A stretch of DNA of 33,074 nt from Candidatus Omnitrophota bacterium (lineage in GTDB: Bacteria; Omnitrophota; Gorgyraeia; Aquiviventales; Aquiviventaceae), in the NCBI GenBank assembly GCA_023247275.1, contig JAHFGT010000020.1, positions 1 through 33,074 of the forward strand, written 5' to 3'. Both the position numbers and the translations under genes were made by a program. This document shows positions 1-7,681 of this stretch, piece after piece. Every line of letters starts with the position of its first letter. Position 1 is the first letter of the stretch. Below the pieces are notes generated by a model, which searched no databases, was not told the DNA's origin, and worked only from the letters and a program-made list of their open reading frames with translations.

Positions 1-208
1 ACGATAACCCGCCAAGCCCCCAGGTGTAGGTGACGCGGATCGCATCTTTGGGGACGCGCACCGGATGCAGGTGGAGGAACACGTTGCCGAAGATCCGCTG
101 CAGCCGGGTCCTCGGCGTGTCAGTGAAGTCATGCCGGAAGATCGATTTCCAGAGCTTGGTTTTCTTCACGGTGTCGGTCAACTTTGGACGTGTTGCCTGC
201 TCAGCCAT
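1..208 (-). CDS. petB: Cytochrome b (b6-type) subunit of a bc complex, N-terminal part only
   Basis: Only the first 69 codons are inside the window; the gene runs off the left edge. The ATG at 208-206 follows the Rieske stop by five bases, giving the usual Rieske-then-cytochrome b order. The visible protein starts MAEQATRPKLTDTVKKTKLW and continues through a charged segment to NVFLHLHPVRV and TYTWGLGGLS. This resembles the cytosolic N-terminus and start of the first membrane helix of b6-type cytochrome b proteins. Family role: the membrane di-heme subunit that oxidises quinol and passes electrons to the Rieske protein and cytochrome c. The heme-ligand histidines lie beyond the window, so the call rests on the N-terminal pattern and the neighbour. 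Confidence 0.8.
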   Translation of the reverse strand, partial: MAEQATRPKLTDTVKKTKLWKSIFRHDFTDTPRTRLQRIFGNVFLHLHPVRVPKDAIRVTYTWGLGGLS

Positions 209-213
209 GGCGC

Positions 214-780
214 TCAGGTGGTGGGAAGAAAGAAGTCGCCCTTCTCTCGACTTCCAGGTCGGTTCTCGAGCCGGCCCTTATCAATGATCATCTGGCCATC
301 CGACCCCAACTGGATAGCGCACCGCCACAGCGGCTTCGGGGCCGGGCCGGCGATGACATCCCCGTCCTTATTGAAGTTCGACCCATGGCAGGGGCATTTA
401 AACCGCCCTTCAGCATCGAACCAGTTTGGGGTGCATCCCAAATGGGTGCAGCGGGCCCAGAGGCAGTAGAATCCTTGCGGGGTCTTCACCAGCCACACGC
501 GTTGTGTCTTCTTCCATTTCTCGATGATGCCCAGCTCAGAATAGTCCTTGGGCTTGCCGGCCTTGAAGACTGAGGTGGGCTCGTAGAGGACGTTCGGAAA
601 CAGATACCGTAAGTTGGACAACAACCAGCCGCCAAGAAACGTCCAAAAGAACAGCCACCCAGATTTTAGCAAGAACTGTCGTCGGCCACACCGTTCCTCC
701 AGCCGTTTCCACAGATCAGCGGATGGTGACGCCGCTGGCGCTGTCCCGTCAGGCGTTGGTGCACTAGGGGTCGAGTCCAT
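214..780 (-). CDS. petC: Rieske iron-sulfur protein of the quinol-cytochrome c reductase
   Basis: 188 residues. The [2Fe-2S] cluster ligands are clear: C111-T-H113-L-G-C116 and C129-P-C131-H132-G-S, each Cys/His pair plus the disulfide cysteines typical of Rieske proteins. A single membrane anchor spans about residues 41-60. It is preceded by GRRQFLLK (residues 32-39), which fits the twin-arginine pattern RRxFLxK, so the folded cluster domain is probably exported by Tat and stays anchored. In the cell it accepts electrons from quinol at cytochrome b. It lies three bases after tatA and five bases before the cytochrome b gene, so the three are probably co-transcribed and coupled. The N-terminal 30 residues are Pro/Ala/Ser-rich and cytosolic. 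Confidence 0.93.
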   Translation of the reverse strand: MDSTPSAPTPDGTAPAASPSADLWKRLEERCGRRQFLLKSGWLFFWTFLGGWLLSNLRYLFPNVLYEPTSVFKAGKPKDYSELGIIEKWKKTQRVWLVKTPQGFYCLWARCTHLGCTPNWFDAEGRFKCPCHGSNFNKDGDVIAGPAPKPLWRCAIQLGSDGQMIIDKGRLENRPGSREKGDFFLPTT

Positions 781-783
781 GGC

Positions 784-957
784 TTAATCCTGTCGCTCCT
801 TTGGCGGATTCTGTTGATCTGGTTTACTGTGCCGCGCATCCTGAAATTCCCGCAGCGCCAGCCCGAGCGCTCGGCCCAGTTCTGGCAGTCGGCGGGCTCC
901 AACCAGCAAGAGCACCAGCAGCAGGATGACGACCAGTTCAGCCCAGCCTAATTGCAT
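784..957 (-). CDS. tatA: TatA/TatE-family twin-arginine translocase subunit
   Basis: A 57-residue protein. It starts MQLGWAELVVILLLVLLLVG, a short N-terminal membrane helix preceded by the conserved GxxE feature. ARRLPELGRALGLALREF follows, the amphipathic helix with the family LPELGRxLG motif, and then a short polar tail ending PPKERQD. TatA oligomers form the channel element through which folded proteins cross the cytoplasmic membrane. The usual FG hinge before the amphipathic helix is VGA here. The gene sits 15 bases after the polyprenyl synthase stop and three bases before the Rieske gene, whose product has a twin-arginine-like motif. No tatC is seen in the window. Confidence 0.88.
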   Translation of the reverse strand: MQLGWAELVVILLLVLLLVGARRLPELGRALGLALREFQDARHSKPDQQNPPKERQD

Positions 958-972
958 CAGAGGTCCTCAGCG

Positions 973-2007
973 CTAATTGGTTCGGGATAACGCATAGTTG
1001 GCGAGCGCATCGTACGTGTGACTCAGTCCATTCAGCGGCACAGCACTCAACGTGTCCTGGCCGGCCTGGATGAATGCGGCTGCGCGCGCCTGGGCTTGGG
1101 CGATCGCGCCTGATTCTTTGGCGGCCTTCGCCACGCGGGCCAGAAATGCCGGGTCTGCCACCGGTCCGACCGCGCCGGTCCGACACGCACCCGCAGCCCG
1201 ACGCAGCGGAGCGAACAGTCGTCGACGGTGGCTGGCGGATAACTGGCGCGTGAGATAGATGATCGGCAACGAGAGCGTGCCTTTATCGATATCCGCCAGG
1301 GTCGATTTCCCCAGCCGTCGCGGATCACCCATCAAGTCAAGACAGTCGTCGATAATTTGGAAGGCCAGCCCGAAGTTGATGGCGAACTGTTCGAGCCGGT
1401 CGATCATTTTCGACGGACATCCTCCGAGATAGGCTCCCACCCGCGCACAGCCGCCAATCAGCGAGGCGGTCTTATCATGGATGATCGACAGATAGTCAGA
1501 CTCTTGAAGATCCAGCCGGTATCTGGCCTCAACTTCGCGGAGCTCTCCCCGACACAAATCTTGGCACACGCCGGCCATGACTCTGACGACGGGCGCAGCC
1601 GACAGCCCGGCCAGCAGCGTAAACGCGGTCGCGTACAGATAGTCGCCCATTAGCACCGCCCGCTCGGTTCCCCAACGGGTGTGGAAGGTGGGTTGCGAGC
1701 GTCGCCGTGGAGAGGCATCGATGATGTCGTCATGGATGAGGGTCGCGGTGTGGATCAGCTCGACCGCGGTGGCGGTTTCGATCAGTGCGCGATGATCCTG
1801 AGTCCGGCCAGACAAGCCCGCCAGCAGCACCAGGGCTGGACGCAGCCGTTTGCCGCCGGCGCTGATGAGGTAGACGACTTTACGGGCAGCCGGATCGGTG
1901 AGGGCTGACAGCACTCGGTCAGTCACCGCCTGTAAATCACGTTGGAGCGGTGCCAACGCGAGATCGAGGTGACTATTTAGTCGCAATGTAGAGGCTGGCA
2001 AGTCCAT
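973..2007 (-). CDS. ispB: trans-polyprenyl diphosphate synthase (quinone side chain)
   Basis: 344 residues from the ATG at 2007. Both aspartate-rich motifs of trans-isoprenyl diphosphate synthases are present: DDIID (residues 93-97) and DDCLD (220-224). The GGKRLRP substrate-binding motif is at 51-57. The enzyme extends an allylic diphosphate with isopentenyl diphosphate to make the long quinone tail; chain length cannot be read from the sequence. It follows ubiE, with which it overlaps by 35 bases, so both probably serve quinone synthesis. An upstream in-frame start would add 17 residues lying wholly inside ubiE and is less likely. The symbol is by family; hepT or a solanesyl synthase name would fit as well. 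Confidence 0.88.
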   Translation of the reverse strand: MDLPASTLRLNSHLDLALAPLQRDLQAVTDRVLSALTDPAARKVVYLISAGGKRLRPALVLLAGLSGRTQDHRALIETATAVELIHTATLIHDDIIDASPRRRSQPTFHTRWGTERAVLMGDYLYATAFTLLAGLSAAPVVRVMAGVCQDLCRGELREVEARYRLDLQESDYLSIIHDKTASLIGGCARVGAYLGGCPSKMIDRLEQFAINFGLAFQIIDDCLDLMGDPRRLGKSTLADIDKGTLSLPIIYLTRQLSASHRRRLFAPLRRAAGACRTGAVGPVADPAFLARVAKAAKESGAIAQAQARAAAFIQAGQDTLSAVPLNGLSHTYDALANYALSRTN

Positions 2008-2749
2008 GAGAAAGTGGAACGTATTGTACCGTAGTTTGCGCGCGCTGCAAATGCTCACGAAAGGCGTCAGGCGAGAGAAATGTCTGTACCGAGCGTGCCA
2101 GATAGGTGAACGGCCAGAGCCGACCGGTCAGAAAGAGTCCAATGATCCGGGCCCCGGTCATGAGGAAGAGTTGATGGCCCCAGCGGACCAGCGGATTGGC
2201 CGGTCGGCCAGTCTCCAAGATGACCAGCTGTCCGCCTGGGCGGAGCACACGAACCATTTCGCGGATGCCGGCCATCAGGTTGGTGAGATTTCTGGTCGAG
2301 AATCCGATGAGCACGCGATCAAAGCTTCCGGTGGGAAACGGCAACGCCTCAGCGTCGGCCTGGATCCACCCGATCCGTGCGGCTTGGCGCTCGGCTTTGT
2401 GACACGCCCAATGGAGCATGGCCCCATTCATGTCGATTCCGACCACATGGCCTTGCCCGCCCTGGCGGCGCACGGCCAAGAGGGCCAGGTCTCCAGTGCC
2501 GGTGCACACATCTAACACGGTATGGGTTGGTTCGAGTTGGGCCCAGCGCAACGCGGCGGCACGCCAGCGAGCGTCGAACCCGCAACTCGCCAGCCGATTG
2601 AACCAATCATACCGCGGGGCGATATCGGTAAACAGCCGTTGAATGTACGGGCGTTTCTCATCTGAGCCGACCGGCCTCCACACGCCTGGATCGGTTCGCA
2701 TGGTCGATACGCTGATGCTGAGGTGCCCTGTGCCACGGTTGGCCCTCAT
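1973..2749 (-). CDS. ubiE: Demethylmenaquinone/ubiquinone C-methyltransferase UbiE/MenG
   Basis: 258 residues. It has the SAM-binding glycine motif VLDVCTGTGDLAL (about residues 79-91), the family segment DIAPRYDWFNRLAS near 42-55 and the post-II motif LRPGGQLVILE. Family role: SAM-dependent methylation of the quinone ring, the last or near-last step of menaquinone or ubiquinone synthesis. The ATG overlaps the rex stop as ATGA, which supports this start, although MRTDPG sixteen residues in is an alternative. The family segment LEFSxP is LETGRP here, a modest divergence. Its place beside a polyprenyl synthase and a Rieske/cytochrome b module fits respiratory quinone metabolism. Confidence 0.88.
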   Translation of the reverse strand: MRANRGTGHLSISVSTMRTDPGVWRPVGSDEKRPYIQRLFTDIAPRYDWFNRLASCGFDARWRAAALRWAQLEPTHTVLDVCTGTGDLALLAVRRQGGQGHVVGIDMNGAMLHWACHKAERQAARIGWIQADAEALPFPTGSFDRVLIGFSTRNLTNLMAGIREMVRVLRPGGQLVILETGRPANPLVRWGHQLFLMTGARIIGLFLTGRLWPFTYLARSVQTFLSPDAFREHLQRAQTTVQYVPLSHGLASLYIATK

Positions 2750-3411
2750 GCGGTCCTAGCCAAGTAAAAGGCCAAGCTTTCAAGTTCGATCGCAAGATCC
2801 ATAGCCCGGACCCACACCGTTGAGGGAACCTCCAGATGTATCGGCGCAAAATTGACAATGGCCCGAACGCCGGATGCGACCAACTGATCGCAGACGGCTT
2901 GGGCGGATTCAACCGGGACCGCGATCACGCCGATATGAATCTTATGCTGCTTGACCAGTTCTGGAAGGTGCTGGGCCGAACCCACGGTCAACCCTTGGAT
3001 CACACGGCCGACCTTAGACGGATCAGCGTCGACGATCGCACGGAACAAGAATCCGCGTTCGCGAAACCCTCGATACGCCAGCAGCGCAGCCCCCAAATTG
3101 CCGACGCCGGCGAGGGCAACGTTCCAGGTTCGATCTGAAACGCCCAGGATGGTGGTGAGTCGGTCGTGCAACCGCTGGACCTCGTATCCGCGGCCGCTGG
3201 TCCCGAACTGACCGAATTGGCTTAAGTCACGCCGGATCTGCGCATCAGTCAAGCCAAGCGGTTCGGCCAGTCGGCGCGACGACACATAACTGATCCGCTG
3301 CGTACCGAGCCGAGCCAGTTCGCGAACATACAGCGACAAGCGTGCGATGCAGGCGTCGGATGCCAGCGCGGTCGAGGCGCGATGATGATGGCGATGGTTA
3401 TTTGAGGCCAC
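2746..3411 (-). CDS. rex: Redox-sensing transcriptional repressor Rex
   Basis: 221 residues from a GTG at 3411. The start is chosen because AGGAG lies seven bases upstream; a longer reading would add 56 Arg-rich residues that are hemL in another frame. The N-terminal winged helix ends in the Rex signature DAQIRRDLSQFGQFGTSGRG (about 56-75). The Rossmann part starts with VALAGVGNLGAALLAYRGF near residue 98. Rex dimers bind NADH or NAD+ and leave their operators when NADH is high, normally controlling respiration and NADH-linked genes. The N-terminus has an unusual His/Asn-rich stretch (NNHRHHH). It overlaps hemL by 14 bases and ubiE by four, so it is co-expressed with heme and quinone genes. 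A matching operator is found at 22213-22230. Confidence 0.92.
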   Translation of the reverse strand: MASNNHRHHHRASTALASDACIARLSLYVRELARLGTQRISYVSSRRLAEPLGLTDAQIRRDLSQFGQFGTSGRGYEVQRLHDRLTTILGVSDRTWNVALAGVGNLGAALLAYRGFRERGFLFRAIVDADPSKVGRVIQGLTVGSAQHLPELVKQHKIHIGVIAVPVESAQAVCDQLVASGVRAIVNFAPIHLEVPSTVWVRAMDLAIELESLAFYLARTA

Positions 3412-4780
3412 GAGCGATCTCCTGGGTCGTGAGCGCACACGCCGCGAAAGCGTCCGCGGCCGCGCGCACCGTCTGATCAATGTGGCGCGGCGTGTGCGCG
3501 GTTGAGATGAACCAGGCTTCCAGTGGCGCTGGCGGGACCAACAGGCCTTGCTGGCGCATGACCTGGGCCCACTGCGCAAACGATGATCGGTGTGTGGTGA
3601 CCGCCTGCGTCCAGTTGTGCACCGGTGGGTCGGTAAAGAAGATCGTCAAGAGTGATCCGATCCGGTTGATGGTCACCGGCACGCCAGCGCTGCGGGCCGC
3701 TTTCCCCAATCCGTCTGCGAGCCGGTGACCGAGCATCTCCAGCCGTTGATACGGCGGCCGACGCGCCAGCTCGCGCAGCGTGGCCACTCCGGCAGCCATC
3801 GTCAACGGATGTCCGGCGAATGTGCCGGCATGATACACATCCCCGAGCGGGGCGAGCCGATCCATCAGTCGGGCCGGCCCGCCGATCGCGCCGATCGGCA
3901 ATCCTCCGCCGATGATTTTGCCAAACACCGTCAAGTCAGGCTGGACGTTGAACAACATTTGCGCGCCACCAGGCCCCACTCGAAACCCGGTGACGACTTC
4001 ATCAAATACCAACAGCGCGCCATGGCGACGGGTCAGCTCTCGTAATTGCGCGAGATAGCCCTGGTGCGGGGGGACCACGCCCATATTAGCTGGGACCGGC
4101 TCGACCATCACGCAGGCGATGGGTCGTTCGGCGTCAGCGAAGAGCTGCTCAACCGCCGCCACATCATTCCAACCGACCCGGATCGTGTGGCGGGTCACAG
4201 GGTCAGGAATCCCGGTTGTTATGCCGGCGAGCAACGAATCGCTATGGCCGTGGTATCCACCCTCCATGAGGACCACGTGGGAACGCTTCGTGATGGCGCG
4301 ACACAAGCGGATCGCGGTCATGCACGCCTCGGTTCCTGAGACGGTGAGCCGCACCTTCTCAACGCTGGGGACCGCGGTGGTGATCAGGCGAGCCAGCTCG
4401 ATCTCATTCGGCGTGGTCAGTCCGAATGCCAGGCCGTTGCGTGCCGCCTGCTCAACGGCACGGACGACCGCAGGAGCCTGATGTCCGAGGATCAAGGTTC
4501 CCCATCCCATGATGAAATCGATGAACGATTGGCCGTCCGTGGCGGTCATCTGCGCGCCGCGCGCTGAGGCGATGTAGAGCGGGTCATCATCGATCGGTCG
4601 GAATGTGCGAACCGGGCTGTTAACCCCGCCGACCAAAAATTGCTCGGCTTGCTGCTGCCACGTGTTCCGCGACCGCGAATCGGGTTGAGGGGTTCTCACA
4701 CGCCGGCGACGGGCATCCGGCGCGCGCCGAATCGTCCTGCGGGTTCGTTGGCGTGTTAGGCTGACGAGTCGCGCAGCCAT
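3398..4780 (-). CDS. hemL: Glutamate-1-semialdehyde 2,1-aminomutase
   Basis: 460 residues. It converts glutamate-1-semialdehyde to 5-aminolevulinate, the second committed step of the C5 heme pathway, using PLP in the cytosol. Visible family features are FLVGGVNSPVRTF near the start of the core, SGTEACMTAIRL (148-159), VFDEVVTGFR (258-267) and the PLP lysine K288 in VFGKIIGGGLPIGA. The ATG at 4780 has AGGAGG seven bases upstream, deciding this start over a longer one. The first 38 residues are Arg-rich and not part of the usual fold (SRSRNTW begins the conserved region), so the protein is about 30 residues longer than typical. It overlaps hemB by 25 bases. Confidence 0.94.
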   Translation of the reverse strand: MAARLVSLTRQRTRRTIRRAPDARRRRVRTPQPDSRSRNTWQQQAEQFLVGGVNSPVRTFRPIDDDPLYIASARGAQMTATDGQSFIDFIMGWGTLILGHQAPAVVRAVEQAARNGLAFGLTTPNEIELARLITTAVPSVEKVRLTVSGTEACMTAIRLCRAITKRSHVVLMEGGYHGHSDSLLAGITTGIPDPVTRHTIRVGWNDVAAVEQLFADAERPIACVMVEPVPANMGVVPPHQGYLAQLRELTRRHGALLVFDEVVTGFRVGPGGAQMLFNVQPDLTVFGKIIGGGLPIGAIGGPARLMDRLAPLGDVYHAGTFAGHPLTMAAGVATLRELARRPPYQRLEMLGHRLADGLGKAARSAGVPVTINRIGSLLTIFFTDPPVHNWTQAVTTHRSSFAQWAQVMRQQGLLVPPAPLEAWFISTAHTPRHIDQTVRAAADAFAACALTTQEIARGLK

Positions 4781-5823
4781 ACGGCCGCCTCCTTCGCCCA
4801 GTAGGTAATGATCAGGTCTGCCCCGGCGCGCTTGATCGCCAGCAGCATCTCCATCCAAATGGCTCGCTCAGGCAGCCAGCCACGCCCGCCGGCGGCTTTG
4901 ACCAGCACATACTCGCCGCTGACGTTGAACGCAGCCACCGGATACCGAAGTCGATCTTTGATCACCCGGATCACATCCAAATAGGCCAGGGCTGGTTTGA
5001 CCATCACGATATCTGCGCCTTGCTCAATGTCGGCCGCGGCCTCTCGCACCGCTTCCTCAAGGTTGGCCGGGTCCAACTGATAACTGCGCCGGTCGCCGAC
5101 CGCTGGCGCAGAGTCGGCTGCCTGGCGAAACGGCGCATAAAACGCTGAAGCGAACTTCGCCGAATACGCCAAAATCGGTGTACGACTCAAGCCGTCATGA
5201 TCGAGCGCTGAGCGAATGGCGCCGACGGTGCCATCCATCATGTCAGACGGCGCGACAAGGTCTGCCCCGGCCTTGACGTGCGAGATGGCGGTCTTCGCGA
5301 GTAACGGCAACGTCGCATCGTTGTCGATCCAAAACTCCTGTGCTGGTTTTTCGAGGCCTCTGCCCCCCGCCCCCCGCCCCTTTCCCCTCTGGTGGCTCTT
5401 TCTCTGAGTCCTAAGAATCCCACAATGGCCGTGCGTGGTATACGCACACAGACACACGTCGGTGAGCACCAACAGTTTTGGGACCTGGAGTTTAAGCGAG
5501 CGCACCGCCTGCTGGACGATTCCGTCGTCAGCATACGCGCCTCGCCCGAGCTCGTCTTTGCGTTCTGGCAAGCCGAACAACAAGACCGCCGGAACCCCGC
5601 GGGCGTACAGCTCGCCAGCCTCGTGGACCAGTTGGTCGATGGAGAGCTGACACTGTCCTGGCATCGATGGAATCGGCGCGCGCACCTGGCGTCCTGGTCG
5701 TACGAATAATGGCATGATCAGTTGATCAGCGGACAACCGCGTGGCTTGCACAAGGTGCCGCAAGGGCTCAGATTGCCGCAACCGGCGTGGCCGGTGGCGC
5801 AGCCATGGAATGGCCTGGCTCAT
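4756..5823 (-). CDS. hemB: Porphobilinogen synthase (ALA dehydratase) with an in-frame insertion
   Basis: 355 residues. It condenses two 5-aminolevulinates to porphobilinogen. The two Schiff-base lysines are K223 (AYSAKFASAFYAPFR) and K276 (MVKPALAYLDVI). The zinc cysteines are C124, C126 and C134 (TDVCLCAYTTHGHCG), so this is a zinc-type enzyme. About 24 extra residues, rich in Gly, Arg and Lys, sit between CGIL (ending at 137) and NDATL (starting at 168), where the family normally has only six to eight. Their DNA contains a G-rich tract at 5363-5387 and AGG/AGA arginine codons otherwise rare here. The frame stays open and all catalytic residues remain. The start overlaps cobA-hemD as ATGA. 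Confidence 0.93.
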   Translation of the reverse strand: MSQAIPWLRHRPRRLRQSEPLRHLVQATRLSADQLIMPLFVRPGRQVRAPIPSMPGQCQLSIDQLVHEAGELYARGVPAVLLFGLPERKDELGRGAYADDGIVQQAVRSLKLQVPKLLVLTDVCLCAYTTHGHCGILRTQRKSHQRGKGRGAGGRGLEKPAQEFWIDNDATLPLLAKTAISHVKAGADLVAPSDMMDGTVGAIRSALDHDGLSRTPILAYSAKFASAFYAPFRQAADSAPAVGDRRSYQLDPANLEEAVREAAADIEQGADIVMVKPALAYLDVIRVIKDRLRYPVAAFNVSGEYVLVKAAGGRGWLPERAIWMEMLLAIKRAGADLIITYWAKEAAVWLRDSSA

Positions 5824-7337
5824 CGTCGACCTCGAACGATGGCGTCAACCAGCCCTTCGATGGTTGAGACCGAGGCTTCAATCGCGACACGGCCACCACA
5901 GGATCGGATGGCTTGCGAGGTCACCGGGCCAATCGAAGCAAACCGAAGATGACGAAACTGCGCACCACGCCCGCCGGCTCGCAACGCCTCATGCAAATGG
6001 TGGACACAACTGGCAGAGGTCACGGTTACCAGATGGAATGGGCGCTGGAAGAGCAGCTTTACCCCGGCGGAAAATCCCTTAGGCCTGATCGTCTGATACA
6101 CCGGGATGTTGCGAACCTGCATCCCGCGTTGCCGCAGCCCGGCCTCGAGCGTGTCACGGCTGTCCAACGCGGCGAAGATCACCGCCCGCTTGCCCTTGAG
6201 TAGACGAGACGGCAATTCATCCAGCAGCCCTTCTTGACGATAGTGAGATGGGATAAAGTCGACATGCAACCCAAGTGATTCGATGGCTTCCGCTGTCTTT
6301 GGCCCGATGGCGGCGATATGGCATCCGGCCAGTTTCCGCAGATCCTTCCGAAGCGGTTTGAGCAAGCGCTGAAACCAGGCCACACCTTCAGGGCTCGTGA
6401 AGAACACCCAGTCGGTCTGCGCCAGCTCCTGGACCGCGTGCGCGAACTGGCCATTGGTGTGGATCGGAGCCTGTTCGATCGCAGCCAACGCTTCAACATG
6501 GGCGCCGAGCGATTCAAGCTGCTCGGTAAGCGACCCGCGTTTTACGCTGGCCCGCGTGACAAGGATTCGCTTGCCGAACAGCGGCTTGGATTCAAACCAG
6601 CGTAACGTTGATCGGAGTCGAACCACATCGCCCACGATGAGAATCGCCGGCGGTCTGATGGCGGCGCGTCGCGCGTTGCGCGTCATCGTCCGGAGCGTTC
6701 CGGTGAGGGTGCGCTGCGTGGGATAGGTGCCCCACTCGATAATCGCGCATGGGGTGTGCGCCGCACGGCCATGGCGAACCAGCTGCGCCACAATGCGCGG
6801 CAGCGTGCGGACCGCCATCAGACAGACGACGGTGTCGCAACCGGTCGCGAGCTGGTCCCAGCGAATGGCGCTCGCGCCTTTGGCCGGATCTTCATGACCG
6901 GTCAAGATTCCAACGGATGACGCATAGCCCCGATGGGTCAGCGGGATTCCAGCGTACGCTGGGACGGCGATCGCGCTGGTCACACCCGGCACGATCTCAA
7001 ACCGGATTCTCGCCTTGGCCAACGCCAGCGCCTCTTCCCCGCCTCGGCCAAACAGAAACGGATCACCGCCCTTGAGCCGAACCACCGTCTGACCAGCGCG
7101 AGCCTCTCGGATGAGCAGTCGATTAATCATCGCCTGGCTGGCGTCTGGATGGTCTGATTCTTTGCCGACGTAGATGCGTTTGGCGTTCGCAGAGCAGTGG
7201 GCCAGCAGCCGGGCGTTGACCAGGTGGTCATAGACCACCACATCCGCCTGGCGCAGCAGCTGCTGTCCCCTGACGGTCAAGAGTCCAGGATCCCCAGGAC
7301 CTGCACCAACCAGATAGACGATCCCGTTCTGTTTCAT
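5820..7337 (-). CDS. cobA-hemD: Fused uroporphyrinogen-III C-methyltransferase / uroporphyrinogen-III synthase (CobA-HemD)
   Basis: 505 residues with two enzymes in one chain. Residues 1 to about 245 are a SAM uroporphyrinogen-III methyltransferase: VYLVGAGPGDPGLLT (7-21), VVRLKGGDPFLFGRGGEE (85-102), PGVTSAIAVPAYAGIPLTHR (117-136). From about 252, KPLFGKRILVTRAS opens a HemD uroporphyrinogen-III synthase domain that runs to the end. HemD closes hydroxymethylbilane to uroporphyrinogen III; CobA methylates it to precorrin-2. The same chain thus makes the heme/siroheme branch point and draws from it. With the precorrin-2 dehydrogenase at 10124-10774 this gives siroheme. The ATG at 7337 begins exactly at the conserved N-terminus; a longer reading runs through the tRNA gene and is rejected. 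It overlaps hemB as ATGA. Confidence 0.93.
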   Translation of the reverse strand: MKQNGIVYLVGAGPGDPGLLTVRGQQLLRQADVVVYDHLVNARLLAHCSANAKRIYVGKESDHPDASQAMINRLLIREARAGQTVVRLKGGDPFLFGRGGEEALALAKARIRFEIVPGVTSAIAVPAYAGIPLTHRGYASSVGILTGHEDPAKGASAIRWDQLATGCDTVVCLMAVRTLPRIVAQLVRHGRAAHTPCAIIEWGTYPTQRTLTGTLRTMTRNARRAAIRPPAILIVGDVVRLRSTLRWFESKPLFGKRILVTRASVKRGSLTEQLESLGAHVEALAAIEQAPIHTNGQFAHAVQELAQTDWVFFTSPEGVAWFQRLLKPLRKDLRKLAGCHIAAIGPKTAEAIESLGLHVDFIPSHYRQEGLLDELPSRLLKGKRAVIFAALDSRDTLEAGLRQRGMQVRNIPVYQTIRPKGFSAGVKLLFQRPFHLVTVTSASCVHHLHEALRAGGRGAQFRHLRFASIGPVTSQAIRSCGGRVAIEASVSTIEGLVDAIVRGRR

Positions 7338-7404
7338 CCGCTCATTTCTAAGGGCACCATTTTGCTTGTCACCTCTGTGTGCCCTTGTGCCTATTATGAA
7401 GAAG

Positions 7405-7478
7405 CGCGCCCGACGGGGATCGAACCCATAACCTCTAGCTCCGGAGGCTAGCGCTCTATCCAATTGAGCTACGGGCGC
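7405..7478 (-). tRNA. tRNA-Arg(CCG)
   Basis: A full cloverleaf can be drawn on the minus strand. The acceptor GCGCCCG pairs with CGGGCGC; the D arm is GCTC-AATTGGATA-GAGC. The anticodon stem is CTAGC/GCTAG with loop CTCCGGA, so the anticodon is CCG, reading CGG arginine codons. The T arm has loop TTCGATC and stem ATGGG/CCCGT. The discriminator is G at 7405 and no CCA is encoded. CGG is much used in the surrounding genes, so this tRNA is likely needed. It lies alone between hemC and cobA-hemD. Confidence 0.97.
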
Positions 7479-7483
7479 GTCGC

Positions 7484-7509
7484 CCTGCACGCCCGAGTCC
7501 TCGTGCAGG
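7484..7509 (-). other. Hairpin just upstream of the tRNA 5' end
   Basis: An 8-bp perfect inverted repeat (CCTGCACG/CGTGCAGG, 10-base loop) ends five bases before the mature tRNA 5' end on the transcribed strand. It could be part of the tRNA leader; a function is not shown by the sequence. Confidence 0.4.
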
Positions 7510-7571
7510 TGTGTAAGCGTGAAGCTTTCGTCATGCCAAACATGCAAGGGATCAAAAGCGTATAGGGCTCC

Positions 7572-7636
7572 CGAAGGGGAAACCTAGGTTTCTCCCTTCG
7601 CGGACGGCCGCAAATGTCATTGGATGGCGGCCGTCC
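7572..7636 (-). terminator. Two adjacent hairpins downstream of hemC, possible transcription end
   Basis: The 203-base gap between hemC and the tRNA is the largest non-coding stretch in the window and holds two strong hairpins. One (7602-7636) has a 10-bp perfect stem GGACGGCCGC/GCGGCCGTCC with a 15-base loop. The other (7572-7600) has about 13 bp with one bulge and a two-base loop (CCTAGG at its tip). Neither is followed by a clear T run on the transcribed strand, so intrinsic termination is only plausible. They mark the likely boundary between the hemA-hemC and tRNA/cobA-hemD transcripts. Confidence 0.45.
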
Positions 7637-7681
7637 TCAACCCCCTTCCTAGAGAACAACCGTGTCAAAAAGAGAGACCGA

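Noticed and set aside
3412-3579. Rex start 56 codons earlier
   Set aside because: The extra residues are Arg/Ser-rich shadows of hemL, and a GTG with AGGAG seven bases upstream sits exactly before the Rex domain.
7510-7540. Second Rex box around GTGAAGCTTTCG upstream of the tRNA
   Set aside because: The half-sites do not match TTGTGAA-N4-TTCACAA in spacing or symmetry.
7338-7547. N-terminal extension of CobA-HemD to 7547
   Set aside because: The added residues are translated from the tRNA-Arg gene on the same strand; the conserved methyltransferase start is at 7337.
7572-7636. Firm intrinsic terminator call
   Set aside because: The stems are strong but no T run follows on the transcribed strand, so only a tentative terminator is listed.
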